Source: Cyanodermella asteris (taxonomy: Eukaryota; Ascomycota; Lecanoromycetes; Ostropales; Stictidaceae). Taken from it: 64,000 bases of DNA. Positions 20,891 to 32,860 of this stretch are shown piece after piece. Both the position numbers and the translations under genes were made by a program. Below the pieces are notes generated by a model, which was not told where the DNA came from, searched no databases, and saw only the letters and a list, made by a program, of their open reading frames with translations. Every line of letters starts with the position of its first letter. The stretch's first letter is position 1. Where the stretch lies: positions 69,034 through 133,033 of the forward strand of contig UYJD01000015.1 in assembly GCA_900618795.1 (NCBI GenBank), in the 5' to 3' direction.

Positions 20891-23800
20891 ATGGACATGG
20901 CCACTGCCGCCGCTCCGCCCGTCCTGGGCCGCAGTGCCTCCAGCAGGAACTACCAATCGCCAGAGTCTAGGCACCGTAGGACAGCGTCTGGCTCGAACCC
21001 CGGCTCTACACCCCCCGTGCGGGCAAGCAACGATAACCACAGGGCGCAAGACGCAGCAAACTCCAACTATACCTCCAGAGCCCCCTCATCGCAGACTGCT
21101 TCACAGCAGCAGTCAATGAACGGTGTTGCGCGCAGAGATCACGAGTCGACAAGTCTCCCCCAGGCCGCTGCTGTTGCCGCTTCCTCTGCCGCCGGCCGCC
21201 GCAGCTCCTCTTCCAACGGCCCCTCTTCGCCTGCGCAAAGAAGAGATGCTCCTCCATCATCGCACTACAGAAACGAATCGAGATCGTCGAGAAATCGATA
21301 CAGCACCGAGGTTCCCCGCGGCCCACCGCCTCCCTCCTCCCACGCCAGCGGAATGACCACCTCCTCCCGCCAGCCTCATGGCAGTGAGGCATCAGCGCAG
21401 AGTTCATCCCAGCAGAGGCCTCAAGGCCGCAGGACGCTCGACATGCCGGAAACAGGAAGTTGGGAGCTGCTCAAGACAATTGGCGCTGGAAGCATGGGAA
21501 AGGTCAAGCTGGCGCGCAACCGCGTGACCGGTGAACACGTACGTGCGATTGCTGCATAAAATAGTCGTCATTGCTGTACTAACCCGAATACAGTGCGCCC
21601 TGAAGATAGTGCCGCGACAATCGACGGAAGAGTATCGCACCCAGCGAGAGAAAGAGCGGGCAGATCATTCAAAGGACGTTCGAACTGCCCGGGAGGCTGC
21701 GATAGTGAAGCTGCTGAAGCATCCATACATCTGCGGCCTCAAGGACGTGATGAGGACCAACAATCACTGGTATATGCTCTTCGAATACGTCAATGGCGGG
21801 CAGATGCTTGACTACATCATATCGCACGGCAAGCTGAAAGAGAAACATGCTCGCAAATTCGCCCGCCAGATTGCCAGCGCTCTGGACTACTGTCACAAGA
21901 ACAGCATCGTGCACCGAGATTTGAAGATTGAAAACATCCTCATCAGCAAGACTGGCGATATCAGGATCATTGACTTTGGCCTGAGCAACCTCTATGCTCC
22001 AGACGATCTGCTCAAGACTTTCTGCGGCAGTTTGTACTTTGCCGCGCCTGAGCTACTGCAAGCTCATCCTTACAACGGCCCGGAAGTCGACGTGTGGAGC
22101 TTTGGTATCGTTCTGTATGTACTGGTCTGCGGAAAAGTACCCTTCGATGACCAGAGCATGCCTCAGTTACATGCCAAGATCAAAAAGGGCCAAGCCGACT
22201 ACCCCAATTGGCTCAGCACAGGTATGTCATGAGCGTCGTTTTCCCGGGTATATACTAACTTGAGATAGAATGCAGGAATTTGATTTCGCGCATGCTTGCC
22301 ACAGACCCCAAGCAGCGTGCTACACTCAGCGAAATCATGACACACGGCTGGATGCTGAAAGGCTATGGAAGTCCTCTCGAAAACTACCTACCTCAACGAG
22401 AACCAGTTCGGTTACCTTTAGACGACGAAGTCATTGAGCTCATGACCGGTTTTGAGTTTGGCTCTTCAGACCAAATCAAGGAGAGGCTCACCGCGACTGT
22501 CGAATCAGAAAAGTACCAGATTGCCGCGCGAATCAGTAAGACGGCTCATGATGTTACGCCCACGCCTGGAAGCGAGCGAAGAAGGGGCGTTTTCGACTTT
22601 TACAAGCGTCGTAATTCGACCACAAGCAGGGACTCATTCAACATTTCGACGGAGGCTTTGAACACCTTCGATCCGCTGAACGCGTTCGCAAAAGAGCTGT
22701 CGATATATTATCTGGCGAGAGAAAAACTAAGTCGCGAACGGCTGCCCAAGACGTCAAGCAACACCGGCTCGGCAAGCACGCCGGTCGACGCGGTCACAAC
22801 ACCACAGCTGGAAGCTCCAAAGGCAGCTTACACCAATTCAAGCACTTATGAGCAGCCAGGCGAGAAGCCGACCGGTGGACGAAGCAGGCCCAGAGCACGC
22901 ACCCAGGGCGAGGACGAGGTCACGGAGAACATGAATAAGTTGAATATTGCTCCGCAGACGCCAACGACTCTGCATACACCCAAGAAGGAAAGTCTCGGGG
23001 GCGGCTTGCTACGACGTTTCAGCACCCGCCGCCGAGCAGGGGATCAAGCTCCCGAGAAACTCAACTTGGCCACAGACACCACCTCTACCACGCTCAAGCC
23101 TCCTGGCGAAGCCGCCGTGCCGCGTCGGGGATTCAGCATACGCAAGACCAGGACCCGTGAGAGCTCAGCCTCGCCTGACATGCGCGCAACGCCGAGCGAG
23201 CATCTGGCACCTCCGAACACTGCAAATCCTGTGACGCGTGCTGGACAGAAGATTCTGGGACGATCATCTTCCGTCAACTCAGGAGACTGGCGTCGGACGA
23301 AGCGTGCCACGGAAAACGAGGCCGCAGAAGCTCAAGGTCCGCTGACCAGCGCGTCCAACGTGGAGCCTCCACTAACGTCTGGGTCTGAGCACTCCTCCGT
23401 GCCGCGTGTCAAGATCTCGGAACCTGGTGGTAGCTCTCAAGCAGAGCCGTCGTCGTCGACGACGCCGCCACAAAGCAATGTCATGCAACGGTCTGCCACA
23501 TCGGCCAGGACTAAGTCTCTTGGTCACGCCCGACGCGAAAGCATGCAGGCACGACGAGCGAAGCGCAATGAATCCCGCCAGAAAGTCGGCGAAGACGTTC
23601 CCGAGGAGACCGAGAAAGAGCTCCTGGAGGCGGAAGGCGCGGAGTCTCAATCTGAGATGAAGCCCGTATTCCTCAAAGGCTTGTTCTCGGTCAGCACAAC
23701 CTCATCAAAGCCTCTACAAGTCATTAGAGCAGACCTGATACGCGTCTTACGGGAACTCAACGTCGAGTTTACCGAGATCAAGGGAGGCTTTGCCTGCAAA

Positions 23801-24265
23801 CACACTCCGAGTATCGAGATGAATAACGAACAGGGTGAGCTCGATAGCCTGGATAGGACAGATGCTGCTCGCTCGGGGAGCGCCGGCGGCGCCACTCCAC
23901 ACAAACGACGTATCAGCTTCCATGGCATCATAGGTAGCAGGGACGGGCCGCAAACGCCACGCTCACCCAGCAAGGCTCGTGGAAGCCCCTCCGCGACAGA
24001 TGAGAGCGATAACGAAGGCCGTAACGAGAAGGGCTCAAGCACGACATTTAGCAAGAGGAAGAGCTTGATGGGCAAGCAAGCTGGCGAGACAACGACTCAT
24101 GTTCAGAACGACATGGGGGCTAAGAGCATGGTGCTGCGCTTCGAAATCTTTGTCGTCAAAGTTCCGCTTTTCACCCTACACGGCATCCAGTTCAAAAAGG
24201 TCGCCGGCGGGACATGGAGCTACAAGGAGATGGCACAGAGCATCTTGACTCGCCTGAGACTATAG
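20891..24265 (+). CDS. KIN1: Kin1/Kin2-type serine/threonine kinase (MARK/PAR-1 family)
   Basis: Exons 20891-21538, 21594-22221 and 22269-24265 encode 1090 aa. A Ser/Arg/Gln-rich N-terminus leads to the kinase domain at about 195-455: [11 protein letters not shown] loop, CALKIVP with the lysine, HRDLKIEN near 324, DFGLSN near 341, GSLYFAAPE and DVWSFG. Introns 55 and 47 nt long interrupt it at conserved places, the second joining YPNWLSTE to CRNLISRML. After a long disordered middle rich in phosphorylatable Ser/Thr, the last 60 residues ([20 protein letters not shown] and onwards) form the KA1 membrane-binding domain that defines Kin1/MARK proteins. Kin1 kinases act at the cell cortex and septum in polarity, wall integrity and exocytosis. 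Length and both domains match. Confidence 0.95.
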
Positions 24266-25123
24266 AACAACAGGCGCAAGTGCAGCGATAGGGGCTTCAT
24301 CAAAAGTTGACAGGGCGGACAGGACTAGCGCCAACGCTTTACGAATTCCCTTCCCCGTTACTTGGTGGGCATTGCTTACATATGAAGGTTTATGGCCTCT
24401 ATCGTCTCACTAGATCAGGTCTTTGGACTTGAGAAAGTATTGTGAGACACCGATATGATAGCTCAAATTAAGATTCGTACATAAGCATGTTTTGAAATGT
24501 CGACAGATTGAATTCAACGGTGGCGAATGGAGGTATTCGTAGAGGCGAACATAGTCCCAGCGCATGCTTGTTGAGCTACCGGCGTAGTCTCAAAGCTGTT
24601 ACCTTTCGAAACCAGTAATGATTGCGTAGAGCTGGAAAACCTCGTCGACTGGCACGTTTACTTACCATGCCTGTCCTCGGAGATAGTCGGCGGTACGCGC
24701 TGAAGCCTCGTCTGGGCCGGGCCGAGCGAGTCTCTCGAAAGCTCCTACGGCATCGAGGTACCAGCCGAACGCCCATCACCTAGTACGCATCTTTCAGGAT
24801 TCACGCCCTGACGGATACCTTTGCCATACCCTCACTTCTGCGCCACTCTCAATTCAGCTCCATAGGACGCGGTCACTTACCCATCTCCAGACTGTAGTTG
24901 AGGACTCGTGCTCACTCAAGCCGAAAGCCCCCGCGATTATCACGAACTTGCGAATCGTCTCCTTGGACCTGCCGAGTCAGCTTGAGACCTTGACCGGTCT
25001 ACTAGCTTGATTCAGCAGACTGACTCGTTCTCGGAACATCTACCCAACAAAACACCACCGAACTGCGTTGATAGGACGACATAGCCTTCTGCTGGCCAGT
25101 CGCAGAAGCAAAAGGGTACAGGA
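24266..25123. other. Intergenic region between KIN1 and CAF40
   Basis: About 0.86 kb holding the 3' end of the KIN1 transcript and the promoter of the next gene. No gene, repeat or RNA was recognised. Confidence 0.45.
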
Positions 25124-26558
25124 ATGTACCGCTCCCAGCATCAACCCCAGAAATCGCAGCAATTTCCGTCTCACCACCAAGGTGCATATTCCAACAACAA
25201 CGACGGCCCTGCGAGCATGTGGGCAAACCACGGAGGACACAACCAGCAAGGCCCTGGCGGCGCCGGCGCAGGCGGCGGCTTTCCAGCTCTGAACAACCTT
25301 TCCAGCTCACATGCCCAGCTCGCCGCTGCCGCAAGCAATGCCCAGCAGAATCACTATAACAGAATCGCCGCTGCAGCAGGACATGGACACAACGCTGGTG
25401 GAGGGAATCAGCTCGCGGGAGGTGGAGGACAGCAAGGGAACGGCGCCGGCGCACCGCAGCAGGGAAATGGGCAGTCGCAGGCTCCTGGTCAGGGTGGAGA
25501 TCTGAGCAGCGTCGCCGAGGCCGCCGGTATGGGGAACTATACGGACGAGAACAAGAAGGTGCTGGGTTGGGTTGCTGAGCTGTTAAGCAATAATGGGAAT
25601 AAAGAGACGGCGCTCATGGAGCTCAGCAAGAAGCGAGAGCAGGTTCCTGAGCTGGCCTTGATAATATGGCACAGCTTCGGTAAGTTGTCCTCTTGGACGT
25701 TGAAGTGCGGAAGTCTTGGAAGAATGGTTGCTAACCACCTTCATCAGGAGTCATGACCTCTCTTCTCCAGGAGATCATCTCGGTATACCCTCTTCTCAAC
25801 CCATCTCAACTGACTGCCGCGGCTAGCAACCGCGTCTGCAATGCATTGGCGCTCCTTCAGTGTGTTGCGTCGCACACGGACACCCGGGGTCTGTTTCTCT
25901 CAGGTATGCCATTTCGATCGTGTCGGCAAGACCTAATTCTAACCTCCTGTGATAGCGCACATCCCGCTTTTCCTCTACCCATTTCTCAACACGACCTCCA
26001 AGTCCCGCCCCTTCGAGTACTTGCGCCTTACTTCTCTTGGTGTGATCGGAGCTTTGGTGAAGAACGACAGCACAGAGGTTATCAACTTCCTTTTGACAAC
26101 GGAAATAATTCCACTGTGCCTTCGCATCATGGAGACTGGTTCCGAGCTGTCCAAAACAGTCGCAATCTTCATCGTTCAGAAGATTCTCCTTGATGACCTT
26201 GGTCTCGGCTACATTTGCCACACCTATGAGCGCTTTTACGCCGTTGGGACCGTTCTTAGCAACATGGTTACGCAACTTGTTGAGCAACAAACCGTTCGCC
26301 TCCTCAAGCACGTGGTGAGATGCTTCCTCAGGTATGCAAAGTTCTGCGTCCCATACATCGGTTGGAAATTGACCAAATTTTAGGCTTAGTGACAACGCTC
26401 GTGCTCGAGAGGCTCTACGCCAATGCCTGCCTGAGCCGCTTCGTGATGCCACCTTCTCACCTGTCCTCCGTGACGATGCTGCGACCAAGCGCTGCCTGAC
26501 CCAGCTTCTAATCAATTTAAGCGACAATGTTGTGGACAGCCAGAACCCGCACATGTGA
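25124..26558 (+). CDS. CAF40: CCR4-NOT complex subunit Caf40 / Rcd1 (CNOT9)
   Basis: Exons 25124-25679, 25748-25903, 25956-26331 and 26384-26558 give 420 aa. The first 130 residues are Gly/Gln/Asn/Ala-rich and probably disordered. From about residue 145 ([20 protein letters not shown]) the armadillo-like Rcd1 domain follows, with the highly conserved [69 protein letters not shown] and YERFYAV. All three introns (68, 52 and 52 nt) fall inside conserved blocks and restore them exactly. Caf40 is a core scaffold of the deadenylase complex that shortens poly(A) tails and binds mRNA regulators in cytoplasm and nucleus. The low-complexity N-terminus is typical for filamentous fungi. Confidence 0.96.
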
Positions 26559-27953
26559 GCACGGACCAACGCTGCCGGAGCCTATTGGGACAGTGCTACA
26601 ACATTCACGAAGAGACCTTGACTCAACAAATCCGCCCTTATATGTTACGCTGGAACGAACATTTAGCAGAATCCTGGAGTTATGAGGGAGGGCAAAAGAT
26701 GGACTGTTGGGAGGCGATGGCGATTGCCGTAGTCATTGTTTTGTGAAGACCAAGTTTGTTTGGTTTATTTTGCGAGCTTTTGCTGCATTTGAGTTGAGAT
26801 ACCCCCATCACGACGGACTTTTGTTTTCGCGCATTGGCAGGGCAGGTTGACCTATGGTGGAGACAGGTCGATGCGCTAGTGTTGCGAAGGTCACTTGTAT
26901 TTGCATGCTAGCATTGAATGTAAGATAAAAGGAATGTGTGAGTGGGCGGAGATGAGATGTGCTGGACCATGGATGGTGAGGCTGGAATTGGTGCCTGCGG
27001 ACAACCATGTTCAGAATTTGTCGCGTACTGCCAGACCAAAGAGACTTTTCTTCGATAGACGCTGGCTTGTCCCGTCACTGAACGTCGCGGGGGTCGAGAG
27101 ATACCAATGCTGACGAGTGGACTGCGCTCCACTGCTAAGGGGTCATAAGTTCGTATTGAAAAAGCTTCATTGGGCGAGGTGTGAATGGCGTTTGGCTATT
27201 CTATGCAGTTCAAGATGGGGATGAACATTTTAGACTATTGTAACAAGAGAAGGAAACGGCCTCAGGAACTGGACCTGGTCAACTGTGTATTATGGAAGAA
27301 GAAGAAGAACAAGAGTACATGTATCAAGACCTACGCTCGAACAAAGTCGAAGCAAGATTATTTTCGCGGAATAGATATGATTGACTTGACTAATCGGCAT
27401 TCGCCGAGCCGACCTTTGGTATGAGTTGCCAATTCCCCGTATTTCTTTGGAACTTACTCATTGATGGTGGTCAAAGCGCGCTTCGATTGATGACTGGTCA
27501 GATGTCGTGAGTCGTGAACCGGCTAAAGTCGAAGTGAAAGTCAGATGGTGAATATGTTTTGCAGCAAAACCGAAGCTCCCCCCCCCCGGGGCCTCTTTGT
27601 TTATTGTGAAGTTTGCGTGCACCGTATAAATGAGGATTGTGCAAGACGCGGCAATGGGGTTCAAATCTTTGGTGAAATAACTGTGATGTCGGAGGCTGTA
27701 CATTTACTTACCTAGTAGCCATGTGATTGCCAGTTCTGGAGCGAGAGAGCCTTACCGGTCAGTTCACCTCTCACCTTCTTCCTTCCTGCGCGCGCGACTC
27801 ACCTTTTTGCTGCCGCACATTCGATCTCGAGGACTGCCCTGATCTGCGCAACCGCTCACGTTCGTCTGCGAACCATGTCGCTCACCCTTCTGGCTTGACC
27901 CGACACGTTTTTTTTTTTTTTTTTTTTTTTCCCTTTGACATTCCCAGTCGCAA
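26559..27953. other. Intergenic region with homopolymer tracts
   Basis: About 1.4 kb. Contains a C10 run at 27578-27587 and a T23 run at 27908-27930, the latter 23 bp before the receptor ATG in a pyrimidine-rich leader. The frame at 27185-27424 is Lys-rich but short and lacks support. Confidence 0.5.
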
Positions 27954-29582
27954 ATGGCTCAACAGGCCCCCGAAGTCGATCCATGGAAGACGCCGGTCGC
28001 GGCGCCGCCGCCGGGCGTGACCTCGAACTTTGATACTCCGGGTACGCTGCTGGTGGAGGGGACCTTGGTGGCGAGTCTGTACTCGCTCATGGCCGTGGTC
28101 ATGGTCGGCATCCGCATCTTCACCAAGGCGTACGTGATGAGGAAGTTCCACCACGAGGACTGTAAGTCGGCTCAATCCGGTTTGCCCGTGAATGTCGGAT
28201 CGGAGGCAGATGCTGACTGGGGGTGATAGACGTTCTCGTTGCGGCAGCGGTATGCACGGAAATGCGTGCTTTTGGACATTGTGGTTATTTTTTCGAGTTG
28301 GCTGACGATCGATCCAGGCTGCCAGCATCGTTTGGAATTCCTTGTTGTACAACCCGCACACCAGGGGTGGAAGGCACATTTGGGATTACCCGATAGCCGA
28401 GTACCCAGACTTCCTTTACGTGAGTTCTCTCAATTGAGCTCGAGTGCGCGGCTGAATTGGGTTGCTAATTGTCCTTCTCCAGTCCGTCAACGTTATCACC
28501 GCCGTTGGCTTGCCCGCCTATTGCCTCGCCAACTGGGCCTGTCTCATGCAACTACAGCGCATCTTCGCTCCGGCCCGGAAATCGGCCGTCTGGTGGGTGA
28601 TCCAAGGCATTATTGTTGTCAGCACCCTAGGATACACCGCTTTTCTGCTAAACACCATTTTTCAATGCGTGCCGCGCGAGAAGATCTGGCACCCGAAAGT
28701 CCCAGGTCACTGCTCCTCGATCACCATAATCTTCATTTTGACGTCGACCTGGAACATGGTAATGAATGCGGCCATTATTTGTGTTCCATTGTGGGCCGTT
28801 TGGCAGCTGCAGATGCCAAACAGGAAGAAGGCTCAGGTATATCCGATGTTTGCGGTGAATTGCATGTGAGTAATGGGCAGACTCCGAAGGTGGATCTGTG
28901 TCGATGATTGAGATTGCTGACGTTCCGTTCGTCGTGCAGGGCACTTTTCTGTTGCATTGGGCGTGTCATCACTTCGTTCCAGATACTGCATGGGCATGAC
29001 ATTACGCGTATGGTAGTCATTGAGGCCATGTGGGCGTGAGTGATTTTCCTTCCCTCTCTTCCTAGCATATCCTTCGGATACTAACGACCATGTAGCGTCG
29101 GCGAAGTCGCGTGGGTAGTGATGGCCACCTGCCTCCCCACCATGCCACGCTTCTTCAAGTACCTCCGCACCGGCTCCCGCGACCTGACCCCAACCCCACG
29201 ATACGCCATCCAAGGCCCACCATACGATCCAGAAGCAAGCGGTGGAGACGGCACTCCAGCATGGGCTCATCGCCGTCTGACGCCGAACCAGCACCGCAGA
29301 CAAGCACAGGGTTCGTCCTTGGATGATTTCGCGTGGCCGAATTCGGACAACAGCAACAGCGACGCGGCCAGCGTGGTGAGACCGACTCCGGCTGGTCCGT
29401 GGATCTCGTTGCATCAAAACCGTGTCGGACTTGGAGAGGGGGAGAGGCTGTCCGCGTTCGTGTCCCCTGTCGCTCGTGGACGGCCGACGGGCGATGCAAG
29501 GCAGCCGATTACGTGGCCGTTGGTGGAGGTCAGGTCCACGGATGCAAGGATGAACGGAGGGAAGAGACCAGTGGATGCGTAG
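27954..29582 (+). CDS. Pth11-like seven-transmembrane receptor (fungal rhodopsin-like domain)
   Basis: Six exons (27954-28161, 28230-28249, 28318-28419, 28483-28865, 28940-29035, 29096-29582) encode about 431 aa; exon 2 is only 20 nt. The predicted order is an extracellular Pro-rich N-terminus, then seven hydrophobic helices: LVASLYSLMAVVMVGIRIF, a short one at VLVAAA, SVNVITAVGLPAYCLANWAC, VWWVIQGIIVVSTLGYTAF, IIFILTSTWNMVMNAAIICV, MALFCCIGRVITSFQIL and VVIEAMWAVGEVAWVVMATC. Motifs typical of the family include the basic loop MPNRKKAQ and the E-x-x-x-A pattern of the last helix. A 140-residue cytosolic tail follows. No CFEM domain is present. Pth11-type receptors sense surfaces and host or nutrient cues in Pezizomycotina; the ligand is unknown. 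Splice sites all follow GT-AG and keep the frame. Confidence 0.85.
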
Positions 29583-32500
29583 AGAGACTACTCTTGATCA
29601 TAACGCAGGAGGATGAGATGTGGATATGAACGTTTCATGCGTCCACGACAATCTTGACGATTAACGAAGGCTCACGGCTTTGTGGCTTTGTTCTCAAGGG
29701 ATAAAATACGCACAATATCATCCTGATTCTCCACAGCAAAGAGAATATCGTGAGAGGTTCCAAGTAGGCAGTTTAGAAGGCCACATACCTCAGCTGGTGC
29801 AGTATTCAGCGCGAACGGGCTTGAAGAGTCATGCACTCGAGCGACTCATCGCTTGAGTCCTCATTGCACCTTCCACGCGTTCGTCTCTCGGACGCGTATC
29901 GCCTGCCATGCCAAATCGATTCAATAATGAGTTGAACTCCGGTACGAGCTATCATTTGTACTTCGAGGAAATTTGGCTTGCCGGTGTATCCTGGTTCCCA
30001 AAAAAGGAAAATCAACCGGCATGGGGTGATAATGTTCACCTCTTTCGGCCAAGGACATATAGCATTGCCCCCGCGTTTGCTCGGAACGAGTGCTTACGAT
30101 AGTCAAGTGAGCTGACCAACAATAGATAGAGTCGCAGTATCACGCTGAAGAACGATTTGGTGATTCCGGAAACACGCTTCCTTGTAAGGCGGGTGGAAAA
30201 CAGTCTTTGCCGATCACCTTACCGAAGTAGCTATTCGGCTGGGTACTTGGCTGGGTACCTGGCTGGGTGTTTAGCTGGTATGAACGGAACACCGGCAGCA
30301 ACTTCTTTCCTCCCGCCTTGCTTGTAACCTACCTTGGTACAGACTTCGAACTAGGCGACCCGAGTAAGCGTCAATCCCGTTTTGCGTTCAGTCGATTTAT
30401 TTTTATTTGCACAGCTACACTCTGCTGGCTGCAACCTCTCGACCGGTAAACGGATGCAGCCGCTGCTGCAGGCGCTTGTGGCACTATACTTGCAAAACTA
30501 CGGCGAACTCAATCGATCGTTTGACCCCCGTCAGAGGTCATGAGGATCGATGGCGTTTGCTTACTTTGACATGCGCTTTAATTAGTCTGCTCAGCATACA
30601 CTTCTACAGATAGCGTAGTCGTTGTTAGTCATTAGAGCAGGTAGTCGCAGATGTCCTTGCAAGCCAATCGGCAAGATTTGAAAGTTGCTTGTGGGTGGAG
30701 ACGAACAGGCTACGGCAGATGGGAGCACGTGCGGCACATGTCTGCACCGGAACCGGGCAAATGAGGTCTGCAAGGCTGTGAGAATTTGCATCAGACTGTA
30801 TGTACGCAATCGTTTCTAATGCTTTAGTTTGTAAAGCTCATGTCCATACTCAGCCTATATGTCAGCATAGGATTTGGATTGCATTCTCACCCTCGCTAGC
30901 GCCATCAACGAATAAATCTGGTTCATACTGCAATGCTCACCCGTCGTTCTCCTCGAAGCTTACGCAGTCTCGTGAATCTACACGAGCAGAGGTTGCGCTA
31001 TGGCTTCTGGACATCCGCCGAGGACGTCTGGAAAATGATGCAATCTGGGCTGAAGAGAGGGGTTGATCCCGACCTGCATCTCTCAGGCTGTCCGACGAAG
31101 CAGCTCGCCGATCAAGTGAAGGCGGAAAGCAGCAAACAAGTGTGGCGGCTTGTCAAACCGCCCTTGCGGAAGCTGGTGGCATGGAACTCTCGTGTTCGAT
31201 GCAGCCCAAAATAGCAGCAGTGGGCCCACTTGTCGGGAGCTTCACGATTTCTTCCCTGGCGTCAGAGCTACCCCTTGATAGACAAGTTTCGAGTGCGGAA
31301 ACATGGCGCGTACATCAATAGTGCAAACCAGAGGACAGAATCTATCAGCGCGTGGCAAAACAACTCCTTTGCTAGGATCGTGGGAAAAAGATCTTGAAAC
31401 AGGATGCGGTCGCAGAGGTCGACACCGTGCGCTGAAGGCTCAAACGCACCCCACAGTGTTCTTCGGAAGCTCAACCGATAAGCAGCAGCCCTCGAATCGA
31501 GGCGTTAGACTTGGGCTCCGTACTTCGTAGCTTGCAAGCCACCCGTCGGGATGGCTGGCGTCAGATTTTGACAGCACACCACCTCGCCATTATTTCTGGA
31601 TCGTAAGCATAACCCTCTTTGGTCATACAACCTTCACCACGTAGCTCTGTCGAAAAGCATGCGAAACAAGTGTTGCACAGCTGGCTACGACGAACAGAGA
31701 CAGACGAAAGAAAAGCGTGATTGCTCGTCCTCGTCGCTGGTCTTCGGGCCGCTTTGACCTCCGGCGGCAGGGGGGGAGAGCTTGTCTGTGAAACGTCAAA
31801 ACTCGCCAAGAGAGATCGCAATAGGATATTCTTTGCTCGTTCAACGTCAGAAGCAGCGTCTCGCGCCAAGGAGCAGTGGATGCGTTAAGTTTTTGGCGAG
31901 CAGGAGTTACGGCCAAAAACGAGTGTGGTGCTTGTCTGATCGGCGTTGGCCTGCAAGGGACCGATTGAACTCTTCTCCACCCACCCGAAAGACGTTTTCT
32001 TCCTGCTTCCCACCACGCCTTTCTCTGCTTCACTTCTGCTTGACGACCTTTTGTATTGAAGACTGACGATTTATGAGCTGAGTACGATATTGTCCCAGCC
32101 GGTCACTCGTTCTACCAGACCCTGCCATCCACACAGCCAGCCCCACGTCTTCATTCGCTCGCCATCACCAAACGAGCGATCAGTGACGGGCCAGTCACGA
32201 ATTTACAACAGATATCCCATCCATCCATCTGTCTGCACATAGCCGACACCTGATCGGCCTTTTCCTTGCAGACGCTCGTGCCCTTCTACGCTCCATCTGG
32301 ACCACGTTTGCCGACTGGAAGCACAGCATCGCCAAGCGTCTCAATCAGGCACTCGAGCGTCATCTCTGCCCTGGATCACGAAAATCATTTGATGCACCCG
32401 GCACCTCATCCCGGTCGAAAGTGACCCGTTGGCACGAGGCAGAAGCTTTGTCGACTGCTTCGTCTCGAGAAAGCTGAGCCTGTCTGCGCCTTTTTGCCTC

Positions 32501-32860
32501 TGGCTGTACCACCGAGGTGCCAGCGCAAAAGGAGCTACACAAGGTGACTTTCCTGCCGTCAGGTATCCTCTAACCCCTTCACTATTGTCACTCGCTAGCC
32601 TCGACTCCCCTGTCGCCATCAGTCGCCTCTAAGCGAGCTACGCACCTGCACTAGCTAGTGAAGCTCGTGCGGAGCTTGACAACTTCCGTGCAACTTTTGG
32701 TCCGCTCCCCACCCGTTATCACATTCAACTTGAAGAGTCATGCTTTCGATACGGTGAGATCACAAATCTGATCTGACTCCTTTCGGCCTGATTGTCTTTG
32801 GAATTCTCATTTCCACCACTCCTCCACCAAAATCTCGACCTCGCCAAGCACACTATCGAC
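29583..32860. other. Gene-poor 3.3 kb region upstream of the chitin synthase
   Basis: Besides the small inverted-repeat element at 30186-30319 nothing is firmly supported. A 93-aa ATG-started frame at 30933-31214, basic and without domain, is possible but weak. From about 32080 to 32860 the sequence is CT-rich with many short frames and is probably the promoter and long leader of the chitin synthase. Confidence 0.5.
30186..30319 (+). mobile_element. Terminal-inverted-repeat element with 12-bp minisatellite, copy A (134 bp)
   Basis: Starts AAGGCGGGTGGAAAACAGTC and ends with the inverted copy; the reverse complement of its end begins AAGGCGGGAGGAAAGAAGTT. The two 27-bp ends agree at 21 positions. 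Between them are about three units of the type GGCTGGGTACTT. It has no coding capacity and looks like a non-autonomous MITE-type element. No clear target-site duplication was found. Confidence 0.7.
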
